The notes: generated by a model from the letters alone, not told the origin. A stretch of DNA of 64,000 nt from Albidovulum marisflavi (GCF_025751435.1 NZ_JAOWKY010000001.1:1410001-1474000); one strand, 5' to 3'; shown: positions 55,380 to 64,000, numbered from the stretch's first letter. Numbers and translations: made by a program.

Positions 55380-55400
55380 CCATCGGCGTTCGTGAAAGGG

Positions 55401-55428
55401 AAAAGGGGGCGCCAACAAGCGCCCCCGG
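55401..55428 (-). terminator. Intrinsic terminator of metY
   Basis: GGGGGCGC pairs with GCGCCCCC around a 6-base loop. On the minus strand it is followed by TTTT and lies 21 bases after the metY stop. Confidence 0.82.
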
Positions 55429-55448
55429 ACTTTGTGTTCCTGCCGGGA

Positions 55449-56735
55449 TCAGGCCGTGGCCTTCGAAAGCGCCTGATCAAGGTCGGCGATGATGTCGTTG
55501 GCATCCTCGATCCCGATCGAGAGGCGGACGACATTGGGCGCGGCCCCGGCGGCCTTCTGCTGCTCGGGCGACAGTTGGCGGTGCGTCGTCGAGGCAGAGT
55601 GGATGATGAGCGAGCGCGTGTCGCCCAGGTTCGCGACGTGGCTGAAGAGTTCCAGCGAATCGACGAGCTTCACGCAGGCCTCGTAGCCGCCCTTCACCGC
55701 GAAGGTGAAAAGCGCGCCCGCGCCCTTGGGGTAGACCCTCTGGGCCCGCTCGTAATAGGGCGAGGAGGGCAGGCCGGCGTAGGTCACGAAGTCCACGCGC
55801 GGATCGTTTTCCAGCCATTCCGCGACCTTGCGGGCGTTTTCGACGTGGCGCTGCATGCGCAGCGACAGCGTTTCGATCCCCAGAAGCGTGTAGTGCGCGC
55901 CTTGCGGGTTCATGGTCATGCCCAGATCGCGTAGGCCCACGGCGATCGAGTGGAAGGTGAAGGCAAGGGGGCCGAAGGTCTCGTGGAACTTGAGCCCGTG
56001 GTAGGCCGGCTCGGCCGTCGAGAGCGAGGGGAATTTGTCCGATGCTGACCAGTTGAAGTTGCCCGAATCCACGATCGCGCCGCCGGTCACCGTGCCGTTG
56101 CCGGTCAGGTATTTGGTCGTCGAATGGACAACCAGCGTGGCACCCAGGTCGATCGGCCGGCACAGGTAGGGCGTGGCCGAGGTGTTGTCGACGATCAGCG
56201 GCAGACCCGCCTTGTCGGCAACATCCGCGACCGCGCGGATGTCGGTGACATAGCCGCCGGGGTTCGCGATGGATTCGCAGAAGATCGCCCGTGTATCGTC
56301 GTCGATCGCCGCAGCCAGCGCGTCCAGGTCATCGAAGTCGACGAACTTGGCCGACCAGCCGAAGCGCTTGATGGTCTGGCTGAACTGGGTGACGGTGCCG
56401 CCGTAGAGCCGGGTCGAGGCGATGATGTTGCGCCCCGGTCCCATCAGCGGAAACAGCGCCATGATCTGTGCAGCGTGGCCCGACGAACAGCAGACAGCGC
56501 CCACGCCACCTTCGAGCGAGGCGATGCGTTCGCCCAGGGCCGCGACCGTGGGATTGGTCAGGCGCGAGTAGATGTAGCCAACCTCTTGCAGGTTGAACAG
56601 CGCCGCCGCGTGATCGGCATCGCGGAAGACATAGGCCGTGGTCTGGTAAATCGGGACCTGCCGCGCACCCGTCGCCGGATCGGGCCGGGCGCCGGCGTGG
56701 ATTTGCAGCGTGTCGAAGCCGTAGGTCTTGGTCAT
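55449..56735 (-). CDS. metY: O-acetylhomoserine sulfhydrylase MetY (PLP enzyme)
   Basis: PLP-dependent Cys/Met metabolism enzyme of 428 residues that makes homocysteine from O-acetylhomoserine and sulfide. The PLP lysine is in LVVHSTTKYLTGNGTVTGG. The start FDTLQIHAGARPDPATGARQ is the family signature, and YSRLTNPTVAALGERIASLEGG follows. The ATG at 56735 gives family length. The leader upstream (56736-56818) was inspected for a SAM riboswitch; none was convincing. The gene has a strong terminator and lies downstream of a DegP-like protease on the same strand. Confidence 0.95.
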   Translation of the reverse strand: MTKTYGFDTLQIHAGARPDPATGARQVPIYQTTAYVFRDADHAAALFNLQEVGYIYSRLTNPTVAALGERIASLEGGVGAVCCSSGHAAQIMALFPLMGPGRNIIASTRLYGGTVTQFSQTIKRFGWSAKFVDFDDLDALAAAIDDDTRAIFCESIANPGGYVTDIRAVADVADKAGLPLIVDNTSATPYLCRPIDLGATLVVHSTTKYLTGNGTVTGGAIVDSGNFNWSASDKFPSLSTAEPAYHGLKFHETFGPLAFTFHSIAVGLRDLGMTMNPQGAHYTLLGIETLSLRMQRHVENARKVAEWLENDPRVDFVTYAGLPSSPYYERAQRVYPKGAGALFTFAVKGGYEACVKLVDSLELFSHVANLGDTRSLIIHSASTTHRQLSPEQQKAAGAAPNVVRLSIGIEDANDIIADLDQALSKATA

Positions 56736-56818
56736 CGGGGTCTCCGCAGGAAATGATGCGGCGCCGACGTTAGGGCAAGCCATTCCCGGTGACAACCGCT
56801 GTGCAAGGACTAAGGCGA

Positions 56819-58201
56819 CTATCCCCGAAGTCTGAGCACGATGCGCTGGCCGTCACGCACGAAGGCCAGCTGCCAGCGCCGGGTGGTGCTGGTCGCGGCG
56901 GCCTGAAGGTCATCGAGTGAGCGGATGTCCAGCCCGTTGATCGCAAGGATGACGTCGCCCTTCTGCAGCCGCGTCGCGCGGGCAGCGCCGGCGACATCGG
57001 TCACGATGATCCCCTCTGCCGAAAGGGGCAGCCCGTGTTTCTGGATCAACGCGGGGCTCAGGACCGCGGCCGACAGGCCGTCGAAGATCGTGTTCGAGGA
57101 TATCCGCAGGCTGCGGCCGCCAGATTCGGGCGCCGGCGACAAGGTGATCTGCGTTTCCTCAAGGTGACCGTGACGCCAGAAGGAAACCGGCGCCGTGCCG
57201 CCGGTGCCCATGGTGGTCAGGCGGAACTCCAGCTCCTGGGGGCCGTCGACGTCCAGCCCCGCGATCGCGGTGATGACGTCGCCCGTTTGCAGGCCCGCTT
57301 GCGTGAAGGGGCTTTCGGGATGCAACTGGGCGATGACGACGCCGCGCGGGGCAGGCATTCCCATCGCTTCGGCGATGGCGGCGTCGACCACCTGCACTTC
57401 GATCCCGGACCAGGGACGCGCGATCTCGGAGTTTCCGGCCTCGGCCTGGGCGACGTACTGCCGCACGAGGTTGGCCGGTATGGCAAAGCCGATGCCGTTC
57501 GATCCGCCGGACCGGGTGATGATCTGGCTGTTGATGCCGACGACGTGGCCCGCCATGTCGATCAGCGCGCCGCCGGAGTTGCCGGGGTTGATCGGCGCGT
57601 CCGTCTGGATGAAATAGCCGCGCCCCTGGCCCATCCCGCCCCCCGAGCGCGCAAGGCCCGACACGATGCCCGAGGTCACGGTCTGCCCGACGCCGAAGGG
57701 ATTTCCAATGGCCAGCACAAGGTCGCCAACCTCCACCCGGTCGGAATCGGCCAGCTCGAGGGCTGGAAGGTTGGACGCGCCCTCAAGCTGGATCACCGCG
57801 ATATCGGTCGCGGGATCGGACAGGATCACACGTCCGTCGAATTCGCGCCGGTCCGACAGCACGACGCGGATCGCGTCCGCACCGCCGACGACGTGATAAT
57901 TCGACACCACGATCCCGTCCGGGCGCAGGATCACGCCCGAGCCCAGCGAGTTCTGGACGCGCGGCGCCGCCTGTCCGAGCCCGAAGAACTGGGAAAAGAA
58001 AGGGTCGTTCGCGAAGGGACTTTGGCGCTGCTCGACGATCCGGCGGGCGTAGATGTTGACGACCGCAGGCGCCGTCGCCTTGACCAGGGGTGAAAAGCTG
58101 AGCGCGATTTCCGACCGGGAATCGGGGGTCTTCACCTCAGCCAAGGCGGGGTGGGCAAGGGCGGCAAGGCTGCATAGGGAAAGGACGAGAAGCGTTTTCA
58201 T
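56819..58201 (-). CDS. Do family periplasmic serine endoprotease (DegP/DegQ-like)
   Basis: Periplasmic quality-control protease of 460 residues. The signal peptide is MKTLLVLSLCSLAALAHPALA. The catalytic triad is visible: histidine in VVSNYHVVGG, aspartate in PATDIAVIQLE and serine in PINPGNSGGALID. Two PDZ domains follow (SPFTQAGLQTGDVITAIAGL and ARATRLQKGDVILAINGLDI). The ATG at 58201 lies directly before the signal peptide. It lies 83 bases upstream of metY on the same strand. It is intact, unlike the HtrA-like fragment at 38700. Confidence 0.94.
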   Translation of the reverse strand: MKTLLVLSLCSLAALAHPALAEVKTPDSRSEIALSFSPLVKATAPAVVNIYARRIVEQRQSPFANDPFFSQFFGLGQAAPRVQNSLGSGVILRPDGIVVSNYHVVGGADAIRVVLSDRREFDGRVILSDPATDIAVIQLEGASNLPALELADSDRVEVGDLVLAIGNPFGVGQTVTSGIVSGLARSGGGMGQGRGYFIQTDAPINPGNSGGALIDMAGHVVGINSQIITRSGGSNGIGFAIPANLVRQYVAQAEAGNSEIARPWSGIEVQVVDAAIAEAMGMPAPRGVVIAQLHPESPFTQAGLQTGDVITAIAGLDVDGPQELEFRLTTMGTGGTAPVSFWRHGHLEETQITLSPAPESGGRSLRISSNTIFDGLSAAVLSPALIQKHGLPLSAEGIIVTDVAGAARATRLQKGDVILAINGLDIRSLDDLQAAATSTTRRWQLAFVRDGQRIVLRLRG

Positions 58202-58298
58202 GATCGTGGTCCAATGCTTGTCGAGCAAGACTTTGGGTTTGGCGCGAGGCTTTCAAGGGTCTCGATCAGCTTCCGGCACATCCGCGCCCCTTGACCGC

Positions 58299-59300
58299 TC
58301 AGCGAAGCCAGAGCTTGGCCGCCTTGATCCTGTTGCGGATGGCCTGTTCCCTGGCAGGCAGGCACGTCCGGTCGAACATCGCCCGCACTTCTTTGCCCTT
58401 GCCCTGATAGACGAACTTTCGGATCGGTTCGTATTCCTTCACCACCTTCTTGATCCAGTTCGGGGCCAATGCCTCTTCGACCGCCGCCACGACCCGGTCG
58501 TCCTCGCGTGCGTAGAGCAGGGGCAACAGGCGGTAGTGGCAGCTGACATCGCCGTCCAGACCCGCAAGATCCGGTCCCGGCCGCCCGCCGCCGAACGAAT
58601 GGATGACCAGTGGAAGGGCGACCTGGTCAAGCCAGGGGTCCAGCGACTGGCACACCAGTTCCTCTGGTGCATCGTCCCGGATCGCCAGCGCGTATTCCAG
58701 GAACCGTTGCCCGAAGAGCGCGGCATCGCGATGAAAGAACCAGCCGGCGTTGAAATACAGGTAGCGTTCCCAGTACTCGTCCGGCTTCGTCCGGTCCAGC
58801 GATGCTTCGAAGTTGAGACCGAACTTGTCGTAAAGTGATTTCCACGTGCGGGTGTAGCCGGGGCCGTAAAGCTCGATCTCGGGCCAGGTGCCTTCGCGGC
58901 GCATGGACGCGGCGGGGCGGTCGAAATCGAAGTGCAGTTCCGATAGAGGGCCGACAAAGGCCGTATCTGTGTCGAAGAAGACAAAGGGCCGGTCAGACGG
59001 CAGGATCGACAGCGCCTCGATCTTGTTGCCATAGGGGTAGGGCTGGCCGAAGTGGCGGCTTTCGAACGGAACTATCTCCGCCCCCAGCCGCCCAAGCACG
59101 GCGCGCACATCGTCGGGCACACGGGTTTCGTCTTTCCAGAGCGGTCCAGGCTGGGGTTCCGCCATGATCAGACGGCCTTGATAACCCGGGTTGGCGGCCC
59201 GGAAGGTCGCGGCAAAGATGACAGCCTCATAGGCCAGCCGGCCCGCCTGCACGACGCAGATCGCATTAAAGACTTCAGCCTGCGGTTGCGCTTCGCTCAT
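58299..59300 (-). CDS. Nucleotide-sugar glycosyltransferase-like protein
   Basis: Protein of 333 residues that looks like a GT-A-type transferase. The DxD metal motif is in RPFVFFDTDTAFVGPLSEL. Other features are an opening strand ICVVQAGRLAYEAVIFAATF, YGNKIEALSILPS, and RYLYFNAGWFFHRDAALF. It has no signal peptide or transmembrane helix. Donor and acceptor are unknown, and no glycan cluster is adjacent. Downstream on the same strand is the DegP-like gene; upstream is the decayed ATP synthase gene. Confidence 0.7.
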   Translation of the reverse strand: MSEAQPQAEVFNAICVVQAGRLAYEAVIFAATFRAANPGYQGRLIMAEPQPGPLWKDETRVPDDVRAVLGRLGAEIVPFESRHFGQPYPYGNKIEALSILPSDRPFVFFDTDTAFVGPLSELHFDFDRPAASMRREGTWPEIELYGPGYTRTWKSLYDKFGLNFEASLDRTKPDEYWERYLYFNAGWFFHRDAALFGQRFLEYALAIRDDAPEELVCQSLDPWLDQVALPLVIHSFGGGRPGPDLAGLDGDVSCHYRLLPLLYAREDDRVVAAVEEALAPNWIKKVVKEYEPIRKFVYQGKGKEVRAMFDRTCLPAREQAIRNRIKAAKLWLR

Positions 59301-59480
59301 GGCGCTTTATGGCGCGCTGAGACCAGGCTTACAAGGGTTCACGGCCCATAGATTTTGCGTCCAGATGCACCTGCGGTGCGTGGCGCTCAACAGGGCGAAT
59401 GCGGCTTCCAAGGCGAGGGCGCAACGGGTTTTTCCGGGCTGTTCGTCGCCGGGGTCCGAGAAGAATTGGAATGTATTGCC

Positions 59481-60405
59481 TTATTCTCGGTGCTGCGCGT
59501 CTTCCGTTCGCTCGCTCGCCGCCTCGAACCCGGCAAGGATGTCCAGAAGCTCACGCGTGATCGACTGCTGGCGCGTCCGGCGATAGTCATCCATCAAGTC
59601 TTCGCGACGCTCCTCGATGTTGCGCTGCGCGCCCTGCAACGCCGACAACCGCGCCGCGTGTTCACTGGCAAGAGATTCCGCCAGCGCACGCTAAAGCATG
59701 ACGAACATGCGCTGCCCGATGAGCCGGGAAAACAGATCTTGCGTCTCCCTCCGGTAGGTGGGCAGGCTGCGCGAGGGCCAGGCTGCCTTGGCGAGGTTCT
59801 CAAGGTATTCATTGCACAGCGGCAGCAACTGCCACTCGGTCGGCTCTGCCAGATCCACGCCGACGCGCCGATTGAACAGCATCATCACCCGTCCGATACC
59901 CGCGTCATGTGTCCAGCGGTCGGCCTGGACGGCAACCGCGCGAACGGTATCGGCAAGCCCGCCCGCGGAGCCGGGCAGCGCGAAGCGCGGATCCGAACGG
60001 CAGCCTGCAAGCTCCAGTTTGACCGCGGCGCGCTGGCCAAGCACGCAAAGGCGCTGGTCGCCATCGCTTGAAGCGCGCTTCAGCCGGTCGACCGCGAAGT
60101 CGCTGATCCGGTCGTTGAACCACCCGCAAAGACCGCGATCCGACCCGATGACGATCATGCCACACCCCCAAGGCTCTGCCTTTGGCGAATGGGCCAGGCC
60201 CCTGTTTCGAAGGACGATTTTCAGGCCAAGATCGATCGTGCGCTCGAAGTCGCCGATGGCCTCGACCGCGTTGTCGTATTGCCTGATGCGCGCCGAGGAG
60301 AGCGCCTTCATCGTCCGCACGATCGCGTGGATCTCGCCGGTCGTGTGCAGCCGCGCGGCGATCGCCTCAAGCGTCTGCGCGGTCGCTCTCCGTTTCGTCC
60401 TTCAT
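59481..60405 (-). pseudogene. atpG: Decayed ATP synthase gamma subunit of the N-ATPase type
   Basis: The frame from 60320 to 59691 encodes a recognisable gamma subunit of the alternative (N-ATPase) type (HAIVRTMKALSSARIRQYDN, VIGSDRGLCGWFND). An in-frame TAG at 59691 interrupts it (RMFVML, stop), but the same frame continues for 69 more codons with the gamma C-terminus (RALAESLASEHAARLSAL, then LLDILAGFEAA), up to TAA at 59481. Upstream, the family N-terminus (RTAQTLEAIAARL region) is in frame, but the first ATG (60405) lies in another frame, implying a frameshift. Two lesions mean the gene is dead. No other ATPase subunit is adjacent. Confidence 0.85.
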
Positions 60406-60418
60406 CCGCCAAACCTGG

Positions 60419-61168
60419 TCAGGCTGCCGAATTCAATTCGCCGCGAAGCAGGGCCACGTCGATTTCGGCGATGGCCGCAAGCTGTTCGATGTCATGGATC
60501 AGGATGTCCATGTGACCGTTTGTAGATACGACCCCCATGCGCTCAAGCTGACCAAGCGTTCTGCAGACGTGTACCGAAGACAGCCCCGTGAAATCGCCAA
60601 GTGACTGCTGCGTCATCGGGATGTGGAATTCTTGACTCTCACCCGGGCCGAAGGCGCTTGAGCGCAGCCCCAGCTCGATCAGGGTGTAGGCAATGCGGGC
60701 TTGGGCGCTGCTTTTCCCAAGGCGTAGCATTCGTTCGGACATGCGCGACAAGACGGCGGCGACGTCGCGTTCGTGCCGCGCCAGGATCTCGGGGTATTCC
60801 TGCAAAAGCCGCATCCAGTTGCCGCGCGGGACGACTGCAAGCGTGACCGGGGTCAGCGTTTCGATCTGCGTGGCACTTGCCTGCATATCCGACAATCGGG
60901 TGTCGATGAATTCGCCGGGAAGCTGGATGTCGACGATCTGGCGCTGACCGTTTCGCAGGGATTTCGACGAGGCAAGCCAGCCGGAAAGGACAAAGTAGAC
61001 CGCCTTGGCCGCGTCTGCTTCCATCCCCAGAAGCGCGCCGGCCGCGCGCTCGATCTTGTGCAGGCTGGTCGTGCGCTGGAAGGCCAGTCTGGCCTCCGCG
61101 TGCCAAGGTCGTCCGGCGCGCGCGCCGTCACAGATGCCGAATTGAGAGAAGGAGCCGGAATCGGTCAT
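60419..61168 (-). CDS. Crp/Fnr family transcription regulator
   Basis: Regulator of 249 residues with an N-terminal cyclic-nucleotide-binding-like domain (VYFVLSGWLASSKSLRNGQR, then QIVDIQLPGEFIDTRLSDM) and a C-terminal winged helix (IPMTQQSLGDFTGLSSVHVC, then RTLGQLERMGVVSTNG). The Fe-S cysteine cluster of FNR is absent: there is one cysteine near the N-terminus (FGICDGARAG). Ligand unknown. It is divergent from the M50/CBS protease gene with a 327-base gap and lies directly upstream of the decayed gamma-subunit gene on the same strand. Confidence 0.92.
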   Translation of the reverse strand: MTDSGSFSQFGICDGARAGRPWHAEARLAFQRTTSLHKIERAAGALLGMEADAAKAVYFVLSGWLASSKSLRNGQRQIVDIQLPGEFIDTRLSDMQASATQIETLTPVTLAVVPRGNWMRLLQEYPEILARHERDVAAVLSRMSERMLRLGKSSAQARIAYTLIELGLRSSAFGPGESQEFHIPMTQQSLGDFTGLSSVHVCRTLGQLERMGVVSTNGHMDILIHDIEQLAAIAEIDVALLRGELNSAA

Positions 61169-61495
61169 TGTATCCCCAGGCGTTGGGCCGCCCGTTCATC
61201 GGGCGGCGATGGGAGTCCGTGGGGTCTGCCGCGCCTGTTCCCGCCGGATGGCAGTCCGCCGTTCGGGACGTTCCGGGAAAGACTACCCGCCTTGACTAAA
61301 CACGGACTGACGCCGGTCAGTTCCAATCCGCGTGATATTCGCGATCCGAAGAGCTTGAGCGCTGATTGCGGGGAACCTTGAGGACGGTAGCCCTGGTCAG
61401 CAAAGGCACAATGCGAACGTCAGGGTGATCGGGATCAATGGTGCATGGGACCGAGCTGCTAACATGTCCGTCTGCAACGTGTGACGGAGAGGGTG
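61169..61495. promoter_or_regulatory. 327-base divergent control region between the Crp-type gene and the M50 protease
   Basis: No gene is seen here. Two signals stand out. ACTGAC (61306-61311) and GTCAGT (61316-61321) form a perfect inverted repeat with a 4-base centre. GTGAT-CGGG-ATCAA (61425-61438) matches the FNR consensus TTGAT-N4-ATCAA with one mismatch and lies 58 bases before the M50 protease start. Either could bind the Crp-type protein or an FnrL-type regulator. Confidence 0.5.
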
Positions 61496-62668
61496 ATGTT
61501 CTCGCGCGCGATCTGGTCGATTGAGATTTTGGGATTTCGGGCCAAGCTTGATCCCGGCTGGCTGCTTGTCGCCGCCCTGATGGTCTGGTCGCTTTTGTCC
61601 GGCTTCTTCCCCGACCGGCTTCCGGACCTTCATCGCGGCGACTATTTCCTGCTTTCCGTCATCGCGACGCTCGTGCTGTTCGGAAGCATCATCCTGCACG
61701 AACTTGCGCACGCGGCGGCGGCGCGCCGGCTTCAGCCGGGCGCCAGGGACAAGCCGCTGCATCACTTCGCGGGCATGAGCGCGACCGGCGAGGATCCCCA
61801 AGATCCGCTCTCCGAGGTCTCGATCGCACTCGCGGGCCTGATGGTGCCGACCCTGGTCGCCGCCGCCGCATACGCCGTCCGGACCCTCATCGCGCCGAGC
61901 GGCGCAATGGCACCCTACCTTGCCGTGCTTGAATATGCCGCTCTGATCAATTTCGCGCTGGCGGTTTTCAACTTGATCCCGGCCTTTCCCCTGGACGGAG
62001 GGCGGGTCCTGAGGGCGGTGCTGTGGCAGATCACCGGAAGCCTTCCTGGCGCGACCCGCGCTGCCGTCAGGGTTTCGGTGCTTTGCGCGCTGGCGCTGAT
62101 TGCGATCGGGTTCGTTTCGCTCTTTTCGGGGGCCTCGGTCGCCGGGGCCTGGCAGATCCTGATCGGAATATTCCTGCTTCTTGCCGCCCGCGGCGCGCAG
62201 CAGCAACTGGCGATCCGTAACGCCCTGAGGGACAAGACGGTTTCGGCCCTGATGACCCGAAAGCTGCATGCGGCGGCGCCCGAGGACACGCTGTCGGAGA
62301 CCGTGGACCGGATCATCCTGCGCCATTCGCGCAGCTTCCTGCCCGTGACCGAAGGCGAACACCTGCTTGGCTACGTGGACACCGCCCTGATCAGTTCGAT
62401 CGATCAGGAAAACTGGGACGACACACATGTGGCGGACATCTATGTCGGCAGCAACGACGCCAACACAATCCCACCCAATCTGGCCATGACCACGTTGATG
62501 CGCCGCATGACGATGGACGGGCGGCGCAAGTTCCTGGTGGCGGAGCAGGGCAGGCTCCTGGGCGTGATCACTCTGGCCGACCTTTCGGTTTACATCGCAG
62601 TGCTTCAGGAACTGGAACTCTCGGACGATGGCGGGCGCGCGCTGACAGAGCGCTACTGCGGGAAATAG
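61496..62668 (+). CDS. Site-2 protease (M50) with C-terminal CBS domains
   Basis: Intramembrane zinc protease of 390 residues. Residues 1-230 hold about five transmembrane helices with the HEXXH motif (SIILHELAHAAAARRLQ) and the second ligand motif NLIPAFPLDGGRVLRA. Residues about 245-385 form two CBS domains (TVSALMTRKLHAAAPEDTLS and RKFLVAEQGRLLGVITLADL). This architecture is the Rv-type/archaeal SpoIVFB-like CBS-S2P. GGAG precedes the ATG at 61496. A candidate FNR-like box is 58 bases upstream of the start. It is followed by a hybrid kinase gene. Confidence 0.93.
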   Translation: MFSRAIWSIEILGFRAKLDPGWLLVAALMVWSLLSGFFPDRLPDLHRGDYFLLSVIATLVLFGSIILHELAHAAAARRLQPGARDKPLHHFAGMSATGEDPQDPLSEVSIALAGLMVPTLVAAAAYAVRTLIAPSGAMAPYLAVLEYAALINFALAVFNLIPAFPLDGGRVLRAVLWQITGSLPGATRAAVRVSVLCALALIAIGFVSLFSGASVAGAWQILIGIFLLLAARGAQQQLAIRNALRDKTVSALMTRKLHAAAPEDTLSETVDRIILRHSRSFLPVTEGEHLLGYVDTALISSIDQENWDDTHVADIYVGSNDANTIPPNLAMTTLMRRMTMDGRRKFLVAEQGRLLGVITLADLSVYIAVLQELELSDDGGRALTERYCGK

Positions 62669-62750
62669 AAGGCAAACTCCGAGCCGAGATTGACGCTGGC
62701 GCCCCGAAGGGCGAGGTTGCAGGCATCGCAATCCTCAGGGAGCCTGTCCG

Positions 62751-64000
62751 ATGTCGAGCAAGACAGAAAGCACGGTCTTGCTTGACACCATCCTTTCGGC
62801 GGCCGTGGACGCGATCGTGATCATCGATCGCCACGGCGGCATCGTTCAGGTGAACCCGGCCGCCTGCGCAATGTTCGGCTACGAGGCCGCCGAGCTGACG
62901 GGCCAGCCGATCGACATGCTTGTTCCTGACGCTCCGGCCGGGATGCACCGCGACCTTATCTCGGAACATCTGATCACGGGCGGAGGCAAGGTTGTCGGCC
63001 AAGCCCGCGATCTGGACGCGCTTTGCAAGGATGGCAGCATCTGTCCGGTGCATCTGTCGGTCGGTCGGGGCGACGTGGACGGCGCGCCGGTCTTCGTCGG
63101 CATCTTCCGCGACCTGTCGGCGCGCAACGCAAGCCAAAGCGCGATGGAGGCCGCCAAGCGCATGGAACTGCTTGGCCAACTGACCGGCGGTGTCGCGCAC
63201 GACTTCAACAACATCCTGACGATCATCATCGGCAACCTCGAACTGCTGGAACAAGGGCTTGCCAAGCCCCAGCAACGCATACTTGTGGACGAGGCGCTGT
63301 CGGCCGCCGAACTGGGCACGAAGCTGATCGGCAAGCTGCTGGCGCATGGGCGGAACGGACACATCAGGCCGGTCAGGCTGAAGGTCAATCCCGCAATCAC
63401 GGAAACCCTGAAGCTGGTGGAACGCGTTCTTTCACCCAGGACGCGGCTGCGCTGCCTGTTCCGTTCCAGCGTCGATCACATCCACATCGATCCTGCAGGG
63501 TTCGAAAACGCGTTGATCAACCTTGTCATGAATGCGCAGGACGCCATGCCCGACGGCGGCGACATCGTGATCAGCACGTCGGATATCCTGATCGATGGCT
63601 ACGGGGTCGAGGAAACCCAGCTGACCCCCGGCCTGTATGTCCGGATATCGATCACCGACCACGGGCAGGGCATGTCGGACGAGGTGAAGGAGCACGCCTT
63701 CGAGCCATTCTTCACGACCAAGCCATCCGGTCGGGGGACCGGGCTGGGACTGGCAACGGTCTATGGCTTCGCCGTTCAGTCCGGTGGCAAGGTGACGCTT
63801 TACAGCGAGGTCGGCCTTGGCACGACGGTCAGCCTGTACTTTCCCGTGGATGCCTTGGACGCGCCCGCGCTGCCGGATGAGCCCGTCGCAAGCCCGAACG
63901 CAGGCGCCGCAAATGGCGGGCTGGTCCTTGTGGTCGAGGATGACCCCGCGATCAGGAAGCTGACCGTCAAACGGATCGAGGCGCTTGGATACCGCGCCGT
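62751..64000 (+). CDS. PAS-domain hybrid sensor histidine kinase/response regulator, 3' end cut
   Basis: Cytoplasmic sensor kinase, 416 codons in the window. Residues about 10-125 are a PAS domain (AIVIIDRHGGIVQVNPAACA). The dimerisation/phosphoacceptor box has H150 in GQLTGGVAHDFNN. The ATPase domain has an N-box (NLVMNAQDAMPDGG, N261), DHGQGMSDEVKEH, and the G-box GRGTGLGLATVYGF. A receiver domain begins at LVLVVEDDPAIRKLTV and runs off the window. The PAS domain lacks the cysteine signature of LOV photosensors. Ligand and output are unknown. It starts 82 bases after the M50/CBS protease. Confidence 0.92.
   Translation, partial: MSSKTESTVLLDTILSAAVDAIVIIDRHGGIVQVNPAACAMFGYEAAELTGQPIDMLVPDAPAGMHRDLISEHLITGGGKVVGQARDLDALCKDGSICPVHLSVGRGDVDGAPVFVGIFRDLSARNASQSAMEAAKRMELLGQLTGGVAHDFNNILTIIIGNLELLEQGLAKPQQRILVDEALSAAELGTKLIGKLLAHGRNGHIRPVRLKVNPAITETLKLVERVLSPRTRLRCLFRSSVDHIHIDPAGFENALINLVMNAQDAMPDGGDIVISTSDILIDGYGVEETQLTPGLYVRISITDHGQGMSDEVKEHAFEPFFTTKPSGRGTGLGLATVYGFAVQSGGKVTLYSEVGLGTTVSLYFPVDALDAPALPDEPVASPNAGAANGGLVLVVEDDPAIRKLTVKRIEALGYRA

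Noticed and set aside
56736-56818. SAM-II or other SAM riboswitch upstream of metY
   Set aside because: The 83-base leader has a GGG/CCC pairing but lacks the conserved pseudoknot bases expected of a SAM-II aptamer.
59691-60320. Reading the 209-codon frame as an intact gamma subunit
   Set aside because: The conserved C-terminus lies in frame beyond the amber codon, and the N-terminus lies upstream of the first ATG in frame.
62751-64000. LOV photosensor domain in the hybrid kinase
   Set aside because: The PAS domain has no cysteine within the NCRFLQ-type loop, so it cannot form a flavin adduct.

Overview
The window is GC-rich chromosomal DNA from an alphaproteobacterium, most likely a marine Rhodobacteraceae (Roseobacter-type) species. 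The evidence is a cytochrome c maturation block in the helABCDX order, a DddP-type DMSP lyase whose six metal ligands fall at the residue numbers I recall for the Ruegeria enzyme, a CarD/FdxA/S4/Suv3-like helicase block, DUF6314, DUF817 and DUF1223 genes, and a REP-like element of the kind scattered through Rhodobacteraceae genomes. I see no rRNA or tRNA gene, CRISPR array, insertion sequence or prophage. Both ends are cut inside genes: a TSUP transporter on the left and a hybrid sensor kinase on the right.

Layout. 1-8.2 kb: partial transporter, dusA, an NfeD protease/slipin pair, a lyxose isomerase-like protein, an Mth938-domain protein and ccmABCDG. 8.3-15.9 kb: ABM-domain protein, acnA, DUF1223, a lone fliG, a 55-residue secreted protein, purB and two small genes. 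16-28 kb: dddP, a divergent methyltransferase, acylphosphatase, a 2-hydroxyacid dehydrogenase, a GT61-like glycosyltransferase, lepA, a run of very small envelope proteins, cytochrome b561, an alpha/beta hydrolase and DUF817. 28.4-38.6 kb: glyA, nadK, prpE, an isolated murD, psd-pssA (phosphatidylethanolamine synthesis), an oxidoreductase, a host-attachment-family protein and a capsule-type gene.

38.7-51.8 kb: a decayed HtrA-like protease, pepF, an Anbu proteasome-like peptidase, an SCP2/hydrolase pair, a TPR protein, then helicase-S4-fdxA-carD, a Kef-type antiporter, and an Lrp-type regulator divergent from hppD. 51.9-64 kb: an 888-residue membrane-anchored protein with a PilP/GspC-like C-terminus, a SIMPL protein, metY, a DegP-like protease, a glycosyltransferase-like protein, a decayed ATP synthase gamma gene of the alternative N-ATPase type, a Crp-family regulator, an M50/CBS protease and the sensor kinase.

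Functional links. DddP cleaves DMSP to DMS and acrylate, and PrpE-type ligases activate propionate and, in roseobacters, acrylate, so two steps of DMSP carbon use lie within about 16 kb. psd and pssA are consecutive steps of one pathway. Two clear pseudogenes (38.7 and 59.5 kb) mark gene loss. The most interesting unexplained items are the 888-residue protein, the solitary Anbu peptidase, the decayed N-ATPase gamma gene, the structured leader and perfect inverted repeat before carD, and several candidate operators before acnA, glyA, prpE and the M50 protease.
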